Shown: positions 1 through 6,366, numbered from the stretch's first letter. The stretch is 11,115 nucleotides of DNA from Myxococcales bacterium (GCA_021779335.1 JAJYAW010000054.1:1-11115); one strand, 5' to 3'. Notes: a model not told the origin generated them from the letters alone. Numbers and translations: made by a program.

Positions 1-701
1 CGGGGCCGGACCGCTGGGAGGCGCTGGGGCCGCTCCCCATCGAGGCCGCGGCGGGGCCGGCCGCGCTCACCGTCGAGGCGGACGGGGCGCGGCTCCCGGC
101 CCCGCTCGAGGTGCTCCCCGCCGCCTTCCGCTCCACCGCCCTCCGGGTGCCGCCCCGCTTCCTCGAGCCGCCCGCCTCGGCCAGCGCGCGCCTCGCCGCC
201 GACGGCGCGGCGCTCCGCGAGGCCTACGCGCAGCCCTTCACCCCGCCGCGCTACCAGGGGGCCATGGTCCGGCCCCGCCACGGCGGCGTGAACTCCGGTT
301 ACGGCGACCAGCGGGTCTACAACGGCAAGGTCTCCGGGGCCCACTACGGCCTGGACCTCGACGGCCCCGCCGGCGCCCCCGTCGAGGCGGCCGCCGCCGG
401 GCGCGTCGTGCTGGCGCGCGACTGCTACCTCTCCGGCTGGACCACCATCCTCTGGCACGGCGCCGGGCTCTACTCGGTCTACCTGCACCAGTCGAGGGTG
501 GAGGTGACGCCGGGTGAGGACGTGGTCCAGGGCCAGCGCATCGGGCGGGTCGGCTCGACCGGCCGCTCCACCGGCCCGCACCTGCACTGGGGCGTCAAGC
601 TGGACGGCCTGTGGGTGGACCCCGACTCGCTGGGCCGGGTGGAGCTGGACGGCGCGCCCCCGGCCAGGCCGCGGCTGGCCGCGCCCGGTGCGGCGCGCTG
701 A
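1..701 (+). CDS. M23-family metallopeptidase (LytM/lysostaphin fold), 5' end outside window
   Basis: The reading frame is open from base 3 and runs to TGA at 699-701. No convincing start lies inside, and the GTG at 111 falls within what looks like an N-terminal accessory domain, so I treat the gene as truncated by the window edge. M23 enzymes are zinc endopeptidases that cut peptide crosslinks in peptidoglycan in the periplasm. All expected zinc/catalytic positions are visible: the HxxxD motif (HYGLD, bases 342-356), the central His of YLHQS (486-488) and the HxH of GPHLHWG (579-587). The catalytic domain spans roughly bases 285-640. Before it lies a beta-rich segment ending in LRVPPRFLEPP, which is typical of the M23 subgroup with an immunoglobulin-like N-terminal domain. 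The protein is probably exported, but the signal peptide would lie outside the window. Intact active-site residues suggest an active enzyme rather than a regulatory (EnvC/NlpD-like) one. The exact substrate cannot be told. Confidence 0.9.
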   Translation, partial: GPDRWEALGPLPIEAAAGPAALTVEADGARLPAPLEVLPAAFRSTALRVPPRFLEPPASASARLAADGAALREAYAQPFTPPRYQGAMVRPRHGGVNSGYGDQRVYNGKVSGAHYGLDLDGPAGAPVEAAAAGRVVLARDCYLSGWTTILWHGAGLYSVYLHQSRVEVTPGEDVVQGQRIGRVGSTGRSTGPHLHWGVKLDGLWVDPDSLGRVELDGAPPARPRLAAPGAAR

Positions 702-713
702 GCGGCGCGCTGA
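690..713. repeat. 12-bp perfect tandem repeat across the peptidase stop codon
   Basis: GCGGCGCGCTGA occurs twice in direct tandem (690-701 and 702-713), followed by four more matching bases. The first copy ends exactly with the peptidase TGA, and the second supplies a duplicate in-frame TGA. It looks like a local replication-slippage duplication. No function is evident. Confidence 0.85.
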
Positions 714-740
714 GCGGAGGCGCGCCCGGGGCCCGGGCGC

Positions 741-746
741 TATGCT
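741..746 (+). promoter_or_regulatory. -10-like hexamer TATGCT upstream of the EF-G paralogue
   Basis: TATGCT matches the bacterial -10 consensus at 4 of 6 positions, including the three key TA...T bases. It is one of very few A/T-containing words in this GC-rich gap. The predicted start of transcription would be near 753, giving a short leader of about 12 nt before the ATG at 765. No -35 element is recognisable. A Shine-Dalgarno-like GGGGGAG lies at 755-761, 3 nt from the ATG, which is close. This is a motif match only. Confidence 0.35.
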
Positions 747-764
747 GCCCCACCGGGGGAGCGC

Positions 765-2837
765 ATGACGAGCGAGGCGGCGGGGCCATCGAGGGCGGCG
801 GCCAGGCGGATGGGGGCCATCCGCAACCTCGGCATCATGGCCCACATCGACGCGGGCAAGACCACCGTCACCGAGCGGCTGCTCTTCGTGGCGGGCCGGA
901 CCCACAAGATGGGCGAGGTGCACCAGGGCCAGGCCGTCATGGACTGGATGGAGCTGGAGCGCGAGCGGGGCATCACCATCACCTCGGCGGTCACCAGCCT
1001 GGCCTGGCGCGGCCACGAGCTGCACCTCATCGACACCCCCGGCCACGTGGACTTCACCATCGAGGTGGAGCGGAGCCTGCGCGTGCTGGACGGCGCGGTG
1101 GCGGTCTTCGACGCCGCCCACGGCGTGGAGCCGCAGGGCGAGGCGGTCTGGCGCCAGGCCGATCGCTGGCGGGTGCCGCGGCTGGCCTTCGCCAACAAGA
1201 TGGACCGGGTGGGGGCCGACTTCGAGGCCACCCTGGCCTCGCTCCGGACCCGCTTCCCGGACAAGGCCATCGCGCCGGTGCAGCTCCCGCTGGGCGCCGA
1301 GGCGGCCTTCCAGGGGCTGGAGGACCTGGTGGCGCGCGCCACCGTCCGCTTCCCCGACGGCGAGGACCCGCGCGCCTTCACCACCGCGCCCGGCCTGTCG
1401 CCGGCGGGCGAGGCGGCGCGGCGCCGGCTCGTCGAGGCGCTGGCGGACCACGACGACGAGGCGGCCGAGGCGGTCCTCTCCGACCGCGACCTCGACGAGG
1501 CGGCCCTGCGCCAGGCGGTGCGGCGCGCCGTGGTGGCGGGGCGGCTGGTGCCGCTCCTGTGCGGCTCGGCCCTGCACAACAAGGGGATCCCGCAGCTCCT
1601 CGACGCCGTCTGCGACTGGCTCCCCTCGCCGCTCGACGTCGCGCCGCCCGTCGGCACCACCCCGGAGGGGCTGGCGGTGGCGCCGCGCCCGGCCGACGAG
1701 GCGGGGCCGCTGCTGGCGCTGGCCTTCAAGGTCTCGCTCCTCGACGAGCGGCGCCGCTTCGTCTTCCTGCGGCTCTACGCCGGCCGCCTCGCCGAGGGGG
1801 ACGAGGTCTGGAACGCCAGCCTGGGCAGGGCGGAGCGGGTGGCCCGCATCCTCCTCATGCACGCCGCCCAGAAGACCCGCGTGCCGCAGGCGGCGGCCGG
1901 GCAGATCGTGGCCGTCATGGGGCTGAAGGAGACCCGCACCGGCGACACGCTCGGCGAGCGGGCCCACCCGGTGGTGCTGGAGCGGCTCGGGGCCTACGCG
2001 GCGGTCCTCTCGCAGGCCATCGAGGCCGGCTCGCAGGGGGAGCGCGAGCCGCTGCTGGAGGCGCTGGCGCGCGTCGCCGACGAGGACCCGACCTTCACGT
2101 TCGGTGACGACCCCGAGACCGGCCAGCTGCTGGTCTCTGGCATGGGCGAGCTCCACCTGGAGGTGGTGGCGGAGCGGCTGCGGCGCGAGTTCGGCCTGGC
2201 GGTGCGGCTGGGGCGGCCGCAGGTGGTGCGGCGCGAGACGGTCTCTGCGGTGGGCCAGGCGGAGGCCACCTTCGAGCGGCTGGTGGACGACGCGCCGGTC
2301 TGGGCCCGGGTGTCGGCGCGGGTGGCGCCGCGGCCGCGCGGCGGCGGGCTGGCCGTCGAGGTGGCCCCGGCGCTGGCCGCCCGGCCCTTCGCCCGCGAGG
2401 AGGTGCTGGCGTTCCTGCAGGCCGGGGCCCGCGAGGCGGCCGAGGCCGGCGTGCTCGAGGGCCACCCGCTGCAGGACCTCACCGTCACCCTGCTCGACGC
2501 CGAGTGGCGCGAGGGGGCCTCCAGGCCCTTCGCCTACAAGGTGGCCGCCGCCGCCGCGGTGCGCGACGCGGCGGCCCGGGCCTCGCCGGTCCTCCTCGAG
2601 CCGGTGGCGGCCCTCTCGGTCGACACGCCCACCGAGCACCTCGGCGACGTCATCGCCAGCGTGGACCGGCGCGGCGGCACCATCCTCGACGTGGCCGAGC
2701 GGGGCGCGGCGGCGCGGCTGGTCACCGCCGAGGCGCCGCTGCGCCGGCTCTTCGGCTACGCCACCGACCTGCGCTCGCTCACCCAGGGGCGGGCCGTCTT
2801 CACGCTCCGCTTCGACCGGTTCGACGTGGCGCGCTGA
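765..2837 (+). CDS. Elongation factor G paralogue (EF-G-like translational GTPase)
   Basis: This 690-residue protein has full EF-G architecture. The GTPase domain has G1 AHIDAGKTT (26-34), G2 RGITI (68-72), G3 DTPGH (90-94), G4 NKMD (144-147) and G5 GSA (267-269). Domain II lies at about 314-400, domain III at 405-492 (SGMGELHLEV), domain IV at 493-612 and domain V at 612-690 (FGYATDLRSLTQGRA). EF-G drives ribosomal translocation and, with RRF, ribosome recycling. Domain IV is divergent. The usual SGGRGQYGH-type segment is absent, and the tip histidine of the YHEVDS-like loop (H583 in E. coli) aligns with Arg582 in WREGASRP. There are no rpsL, rpsG or tuf neighbours, so this is probably a second EF-G copy rather than the housekeeping fusA. 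The start at 765 is chosen for the upstream purine run. ATG 810 (Met16) is an alternative that would remove a 15-residue extension not usual in EF-G. A TetM-like protein is less likely because domain V is EF-G-like. Confidence 0.93.
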   Translation: MTSEAAGPSRAAARRMGAIRNLGIMAHIDAGKTTVTERLLFVAGRTHKMGEVHQGQAVMDWMELERERGITITSAVTSLAWRGHELHLIDTPGHVDFTIEVERSLRVLDGAVAVFDAAHGVEPQGEAVWRQADRWRVPRLAFANKMDRVGADFEATLASLRTRFPDKAIAPVQLPLGAEAAFQGLEDLVARATVRFPDGEDPRAFTTAPGLSPAGEAARRRLVEALADHDDEAAEAVLSDRDLDEAALRQAVRRAVVAGRLVPLLCGSALHNKGIPQLLDAVCDWLPSPLDVAPPVGTTPEGLAVAPRPADEAGPLLALAFKVSLLDERRRFVFLRLYAGRLAEGDEVWNASLGRAERVARILLMHAAQKTRVPQAAAGQIVAVMGLKETRTGDTLGERAHPVVLERLGAYAAVLSQAIEAGSQGEREPLLEALARVADEDPTFTFGDDPETGQLLVSGMGELHLEVVAERLRREFGLAVRLGRPQVVRRETVSAVGQAEATFERLVDDAPVWARVSARVAPRPRGGGLAVEVAPALAARPFAREEVLAFLQAGAREAAEAGVLEGHPLQDLTVTLLDAEWREGASRPFAYKVAAAAAVRDAAARASPVLLEPVAALSVDTPTEHLGDVIASVDRRGGTILDVAERGAAARLVTAEAPLRRLFGYATDLRSLTQGRAVFTLRFDRFDVAR

Positions 2838-2854
2838 GGCGGGGCGGGCGCGGC

Positions 2855-3652
2855 CTACCGGCCGGCCCGGGCCGCCCGCGCCACCTCGAGCAGGCGCGGG
2901 TGGAGCGCCGCCGGGGCGGCCAGCACGTCGCCGGTCGCGAGCACCCCGCCGCCCCCGTCGAGGTCGGTGACCGTGCCGCCGGCCTCCTGCACCAGCAGCA
3001 GGCCGGGCGCCAGGTCCCAGGGCTTCAACCTGGCCTCCCAGTACCCGTCGAGGCGGCCGCAGGCCACCCAGGCCAGGTCGAGGGCGGCGGCCCCGAAGCG
3101 GCGCACCCCGCGGGCTCGCCCCAGGAAGGCGGCGAAGAGCGGCAGCACCTCGGCGTGCGTCCGGTGGACGTCGTAGGGGAAGCCGGTGACCAGCAGCGCC
3201 TCCGAGACGGCGGCGCAGCCGGACGGCCGGATGGGCGCGCCGTCCAGCGTGGCCCCGCCGCCGCGGCGGGCGCGGAAGAGCTCGCCGCGCATGACGTCGG
3301 CGGTGGCGCCCGCCGCCACGCCCCGGGCGTCGAGCGCCGCCACGTTGCAGGCGAAGTGGGGCACGCCGTGGGCGTAGTTGGTGGTGCCGTCGAGCGGGTC
3401 GACCAGGAAGCGGAGCCCCGCGCCCCCGTCGCCGGAGGCCCCCGACTCCTCGGCCAGCACCGCCGCGCCGGGGAAGCGCCGGCGCAGCACCTCCAGCACC
3501 ACCTCCTCGGCGGCCCGGTCGGCGTCGGTGACGAGGTCGATCTCCCCCTTCTTGTCGATGGTGCGCGCCTGGCCGAACCGCCGGCGCAGCACCGCCGCCC
3601 CGGCCAGCGCCGCCGCGGCGCACCCTTCCTCCAGCTCCTGCGTCACCGTCAC
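2855..3652 (-). CDS. Inositol monophosphatase family phosphatase (SuhB-like)
   Basis: This 265-residue protein matches the usual size of the Mg2+-dependent IMPase family, cytosolic enzymes that dephosphorylate myo-inositol phosphates and related sugar or nucleotide phosphates. Conserved elements in order are DLVTDAD (39-45), the metal-ligand EES (68-70), motif A DPLDGTTNYAHG (85-96) and motif B WDLAPG (212-217) followed by QEAGGTVTD. Metal-binding Glu69, Asp85, Asp88 and Asp213 are all present, so activity is expected. Motif B has Pro where WDxAAG is more common. The start is GTG at 3652. It has a clear GGAGG (complement of 3659-3663) 6 nt upstream, which decides it over the second GTG two codons later. 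The gene converges on the EF-G paralogue with 17 bp between stop codons and diverges from the two-TM gene. Family members also include histidinol-phosphatase-like and fructose-bisphosphatase-like enzymes, so substrate is not assigned. SuhB is the closest label by motif style. Confidence 0.9.
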   Translation of the reverse strand: MTVTQELEEGCAAAALAGAAVLRRRFGQARTIDKKGEIDLVTDADRAAEEVVLEVLRRRFPGAAVLAEESGASGDGGAGLRFLVDPLDGTTNYAHGVPHFACNVAALDARGVAAGATADVMRGELFRARRGGGATLDGAPIRPSGCAAVSEALLVTGFPYDVHRTHAEVLPLFAAFLGRARGVRRFGAAALDLAWVACGRLDGYWEARLKPWDLAPGLLLVQEAGGTVTDLDGGGGVLATGDVLAAPAALHPRLLEVARAARAGR

Positions 3653-3672
3653 CGTCCACCTCCGTGGCCGCC

Positions 3673-3683
3673 TACGCTACACT
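3673..3683. promoter_or_regulatory. Overlapping -10-like elements of a divergent promoter
   Basis: The sequence TACGCTACACT holds two plus-strand TAnnnT hexamers (TACGCT 3673-3678 and TACACT 3678-3683). Because it contains TAnnnTA, it also holds a minus-strand hexamer TAGCGT (3679 to 3674). Plus-strand transcription from TACACT would start at about 3690, essentially on the ATG at 3691 (leaderless). Minus-strand transcription would leave a leader of about 15 nt containing the GGAGG of the phosphatase gene. No -35 sequences are recognisable. This is inferred from motif position only. Confidence 0.4.
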
Positions 3684-3690
3684 CCCCGGC

Positions 3691-3975
3691 ATGCTCAAGG
3701 TCATGGCCGTCCTGCGGACGCTCTTCCTGGTGGGCCTCACCGGATACCTGCTCTGGGCCCTCCCGCTCGGCATCCTCTTCAGCGGCGCGGCCACCCGGGA
3801 GGCGGCCTGCTTCAAGGTGCCGGACCTCGACAAGGTCTCCACGGGCGCCTGGGTGGCGGTCGCCTGGATCGCGCTCGAGACGATCCTCGGCTGGGCCCGG
3901 GTCTGGCTGGCCGGGCGCAGGGCCGCCAAGCTGGCGCGGGCCGCGCCGGCGCCCGCCCCGCCCAAGGGCGCCTAG
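3691..3975 (+). CDS. Small two-TM membrane protein, unknown function, upstream partner of the HDAC-like gene
   Basis: I do not recognise a family. From the ATG at 3691 the product is 94 residues with two hydrophobic stretches, about 7-30 (LRTLFLVGLTGYLLWALPLG) and about 51-74 (AWVAVAWIALETILGWARVW). They are joined by a polar loop of about 20 residues with a single Cys40. A short basic, Ala/Pro-rich tail follows (76-94). An inner-membrane hairpin protein is the simplest reading. A longer frame opens at GTG 3664 (103 residues), but its extra codons cover the promoter-like hexamers, so I prefer ATG 3691. No Shine-Dalgarno precedes that ATG, which suits a leaderless mRNA. The stop codon TAG (3973-3975) directly abuts the ATG of the HDAC-like gene, so the two are almost certainly co-transcribed and probably functionally linked. 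Confidence 0.7.
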   Translation: MLKVMAVLRTLFLVGLTGYLLWALPLGILFSGAATREAACFKVPDLDKVSTGAWVAVAWIALETILGWARVWLAGRRAAKLARAAPAPAPPKGA

Positions 3976-5721
3976 ATGCTGGGCCGCGCGCTGGGCCGGA
4001 CCCTCGGCTTCCTCTTCCGGCGCCCGGTCACGCTCTGGTACGACCCGCGCTACCGGCTGCCGCTCTCCGGCGTGGAGGGGCAGATCGGCCTGGAGCCGCG
4101 CCGGGCCGACTTCGCCGCCTGGTGGCTCACCGGCACCGGGGCCGTGCTGCCGGGCCGGGTCCGCGCCCCGCCGCGCGTCGCGCTGGAGGAGCTGGCCCGG
4201 GTCCACACGCCGCGCCTCCTCGAGTCGCTGGGGCGCCCCGAGGCGCTGGCCGGCATCTTCGGCGCCGACCCGGGCGAGCTCGAGGCCGACGAGCTGCTCG
4301 ACACCATCCGGCTGGCCTGCGGCGGCACGCTGGGCGCCGCCCGCGAGACGCTCCGCTCCAGCCGCCCCGCCCTCAACCTGCTCGGCGGGTTCCACCACGC
4401 CGCGCCGGACGCCGCGGGCGGCTTCTGCCCGGTCAACGACGTCGCGGTGGCCGTCGCCGCGGTGCGCGCCGAGGGGTTCCGGGGCCGGGTGGTCGTCCTG
4501 GATCTCGACGCCCACCCCCCCGACGGCCTGGTGGCCTGCCTGAGGGCGGATCCCAGGGTCTTCATCGGCTCGCTCTCCGGCTCGGACTGGGGGCCGCTCC
4601 CGGGCGCGGACGAGACCCTGCTGCCCGAGGGCACCGGCGACGAGGCGTACCTCGAGGCGCTCCGCGCCCTGCTGCGGCGGGCCCCCTACCCGGCGCTGGC
4701 CTTCGTCATCGCCGGCGGCGACGTGCTGGCCGGCGACAGGATGGGGCGCCTCGGCCTCTCGCTGCGGGGGGCGCGGCGGCGCGACCTCCTGGTGGCGCGC
4801 TGGCTCGACGGCGTGCCGCAGGTCTGGCTGCCCGGCGGCGGCTACACCCGGCAGGCCTGGCGGGTGCTGGCCGGCTCGGGCATGGCCGTGGCGCTGCGCT
4901 CGCTGGCCGCCATCCCGCGCGGCCACGACCCGCTCTCCCACCGCTTCAGCGGCATCTCGGCCCAGCTCTCCACCGCCGAGCTGGGCGAGACCGGCGAGCT
5001 CACCAGCGCGGACCTCGAGGAGGCGCTGGGGCTCCGCCCCACCCGGCAGCGGCTCCTGCTCGGCTTCTACACGGCCTCCGGCCTGGAGCTGGCGCTGCAC
5101 CGCTACGGCGTGCTGCAGCAGCTGGCCCGGCTCGGGTACGGCGACTTCCAGGTGGCCTTCGACACGGGCGGCGCGGGGGAGCGGATCCGCGTGACCGGCA
5201 CCTCGGAGGGCCAGCGCCACCTGCTCGTCGAGGCGGCGCTGGAGCGGCGGCGCTGCCTGGGCGTGCCGGTGCTCTACATCCACTGGCTGAGCCTGCGGAA
5301 CCCGCGCGCCCACTTCAGCGAGCGGCGCCCGCGGCTGCCGGGGCAGGAGGCGCCGGGGCTGGGGCTGGCGCGCGAGGCCGGCACGATGCTGGCGCTCATG
5401 GCGATGCGGCTCGGCCTGGCCGGGGTGGTCTTCCGGCCGGCCCACTACCACTCGGCCTACACGGCGCGGCACCACTTCGCCTTCGTGGACCAGCAGCGGC
5501 AGGGGCGGTTCGAGGCGCTGGTGCGCGACCTCTCGCACCTCTCGCTCCTGGAGGCCACCACGCTGGTGGCCGAGGGCCGCGTGCTCATGAACGGCGCGCC
5601 CTACGCCTGGGAGGCCGACGAGATGGTCTACTGGCTGCGCGAGTCGCCCGCCGAGGAGGGCGAGGCCGCCCTGGAGCGCGACCAGGTGGCCTTCACGGTG
5701 GCGCCGCCGGGGGTGGCCTAG
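3976..5721 (+). CDS. Histone deacetylase-superfamily (arginase/deacetylase fold) protein with unrecognised C-terminal region
   Basis: In this 581-residue protein, residues about 20-310 match the zinc deacetylase fold shared by HDACs, AcuC and acetylpolyamine amidohydrolases, which remove acetyl groups from lysine or polyamine amines. Visible catalytic features are the tandem histidines in GGFHHA (H140, H141), GFCPVND (149-155), DLDAH with likely zinc ligands D178 and H180, a third likely zinc ligand D249 in GGDVLAGDRMG, and the catalytic-type tyrosine in GGGY (Y290). The loop after DLDAH reads PPDG instead of the usual HGDG. Residues about 350-581 form a further region I cannot assign. It contains LYIHWLSLRNP (433-443) and a histidine-rich AHYHSAYTARHHF (489-501). 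Typical single-domain members are about 300-380 residues, so this is a real extension. The gene starts on the base after the stop of the two-TM gene, with only a weak AAGGG upstream, which suggests translational coupling. Its 3' end overlaps the convergent TlpA-like gene by 29 bp. The substrate is unknown; the name does not imply a histone substrate. Confidence 0.85.
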   Translation: MLGRALGRTLGFLFRRPVTLWYDPRYRLPLSGVEGQIGLEPRRADFAAWWLTGTGAVLPGRVRAPPRVALEELARVHTPRLLESLGRPEALAGIFGADPGELEADELLDTIRLACGGTLGAARETLRSSRPALNLLGGFHHAAPDAAGGFCPVNDVAVAVAAVRAEGFRGRVVVLDLDAHPPDGLVACLRADPRVFIGSLSGSDWGPLPGADETLLPEGTGDEAYLEALRALLRRAPYPALAFVIAGGDVLAGDRMGRLGLSLRGARRRDLLVARWLDGVPQVWLPGGGYTRQAWRVLAGSGMAVALRSLAAIPRGHDPLSHRFSGISAQLSTAELGETGELTSADLEEALGLRPTRQRLLLGFYTASGLELALHRYGVLQQLARLGYGDFQVAFDTGGAGERIRVTGTSEGQRHLLVEAALERRRCLGVPVLYIHWLSLRNPRAHFSERRPRLPGQEAPGLGLAREAGTMLALMAMRLGLAGVVFRPAHYHSAYTARHHFAFVDQQRQGRFEALVRDLSHLSLLEATTLVAEGRVLMNGAPYAWEADEMVYWLRESPAEEGEAALERDQVAFTVAPPGVA

Positions 5722-6238
5722 GCGCCGGCTCGGCGAGCAGCCTGCCCACCTCCCGCTCGAGCAGGCCGGCGCTCCCCTCCTCGTACCCCTGGTGGACGAA
5801 GCGGACCAGCCCGGCCCGATCGATCACCAGCGTGGTGGGGAGCCGCTGCACGTCGAGCCGCTCGGTGTGGCGCGCGCCGCCCTTGTCCCAGAGGATGGTG
5901 AAGGAGAGGGGCGTGGCGGCCAGGAAGGCCTCGACCTGGGCCAGGTCCTCGTCCACCGAGACGCCGTACACCCGCAGCCCCTCCGCCGCGTGGGCGCGCC
6001 CCAGCCGGTCCAGCGCCGGCAGCTCGTCGCGGCACGGGTCGCACCAGGTGGCCCAGAAGTCCACCACCCGCACCTGGCCCTGGGCGTCGCCGAGCCGGAC
6101 CTCCCGGCCGTCGAGGGTGGGCGCCGAGAGCTCCAGCGGCTTCCCGAGGAGCGGCGAGGCGACCAGGGTGGGGCGGTTCGCGGCGCACCCCCCGAGCGCG
6201 GCGGCGGCGAGGAGGGCGAGGGCGGCGGGTCGCGTCAT
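5693..6238 (-). CDS. TlpA/ResA-like thiol-disulfide oxidoreductase lipoprotein
   Basis: This 181-residue protein has a lipoprotein signal (basic MTR start, Ala/Leu core, lipobox LGGC with Cys18), so it is likely membrane-anchored and facing the periplasm. The mature part is a thioredoxin fold of the AhpC/TSA-Redoxin type. FWATWCDPC carries the redox pair Cys66/Cys69, and the cis-proline is Pro134 in RLPTTLVID. A Pro-rich tail ends the protein. Family members (TlpA, ResA, CcmG) keep cysteines reduced, notably those of apocytochromes c before haem attachment. This gene is divergent from a 12-haem cytochrome operon across a 227-bp gap, which makes cytochrome maturation support a reasonable inference, though not proven. 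The ATG at 6238 has either a weak AGGA 7 nt upstream or, read as promoter, the TAGGAT hexamer ending 6 nt upstream. The 3' end overlaps the HDAC-like gene by 29 bp. Confidence 0.88.
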   Translation of the reverse strand: MTRPAALALLAAAALGGCAANRPTLVASPLLGKPLELSAPTLDGREVRLGDAQGQVRVVDFWATWCDPCRDELPALDRLGRAHAAEGLRVYGVSVDEDLAQVEAFLAATPLSFTILWDKGGARHTERLDVQRLPTTLVIDRAGLVRFVHQGYEEGSAGLLEREVGRLLAEPAPRPPPAAPP

Positions 6239-6244
6239 GACGGC

Positions 6245-6250
6245 ATCCTA
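6245..6250 (-). promoter_or_regulatory. -10-like hexamer TAGGAT just before the TlpA-like start
   Basis: On the minus strand TAGGAT is followed by 6 nt and then the ATG at 6238. This TAnnnT-N6-start geometry would put the transcription start on or next to the start codon. The same bases include AGGA, which could instead be a weak Shine-Dalgarno. The two readings exclude each other, and sequence alone does not decide between them. Confidence 0.35.
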
Positions 6251-6352
6251 GACGGAGTGGCCCCCGCGCGCTCCTCGGATGGGGGCCGCCGGCCGGGCCG
6301 AGTCCGCCTGGCGGCGACGGGCGCGTCGCAAGTGGGTTTTTCCCCTCCAGCC

Positions 6353-6366
6353 CTGACCTGGATCAA
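6353..6366 (+). promoter_or_regulatory. FNR/CRP-family (FNR/DNR-type) operator upstream of the porin-cytochrome operon
   Basis: CTGACctggATCAA matches the FNR-type consensus TTGATnnnnATCAA at 8 of 10 defined positions. It has a perfect right half and correct 4-bp spacing. It is a rare A/T-bearing island in the gap between the divergent TlpA-like gene and the barrel gene. If the box acts at -41.5, as in class II FNR activation, transcription would start near 6401. The hexamer CATGGT (6389-6394), with the two key -10 bases A and T, would then be in the right place. Regulation of a cytochrome operon by an oxygen- or NO-responsive CRP/FNR regulator fits, but the regulator is not in this window. 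Confidence 0.55.

Noticed and set aside
611..2107. Long open frame (498 codons) on the plus strand overlapping the EF-G paralogue
   Set aside because: It is a GC-driven shadow frame: Gly/Ala/Arg/Pro-rich with no domain, and it lies in another frame of a clear EF-G gene.
765..2837. Tet(M)-type ribosomal protection protein
   Set aside because: The switch regions and the C-terminal FGYATDLRSLTQGRA segment follow EF-G rather than ribosomal protection proteins, despite the unusual domain IV.
2844..2879. Bulged GC hairpin (6 bp, 2-nt bulge, 4 bp) between the convergent EF-G and phosphatase stops
   Set aside because: Imperfect stems of this kind are expected by chance in such GC-rich sequence. There is no T-tract, and the right arm lies in phosphatase codons. 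Not strong enough to call a terminator.
3664..3690. GTG start adding 9 residues to the two-TM protein
   Set aside because: These codons overlap the promoter-like hexamers and add nothing recognisable. ATG 3691 fits the leaderless geometry. RNA 5'-end data could reverse this.
3649..5538. Long minus-strand open frame (629 codons) opposite the HDAC-like gene
   Set aside because: It is an antisense shadow typical of very GC-rich DNA. The composition is repetitive His/Arg/Gln/Gly-rich with no motif, while the plus strand has a recognisable enzyme.
3378..6251. Very long plus-strand open frame (957 codons) spanning several genes
   Set aside because: It crosses three recognisable genes in the wrong frame and has no domain signal. 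Stop codons are simply rare at this GC content.
6314..6341. GCGAC/GTCGC stem followed by a T5 run, resembling a small Rho-independent terminator
   Set aside because: The stem is only 5 bp and the T-run starts 7 nt after it. No plus-strand gene ends here, since both flanking genes diverge from this gap.
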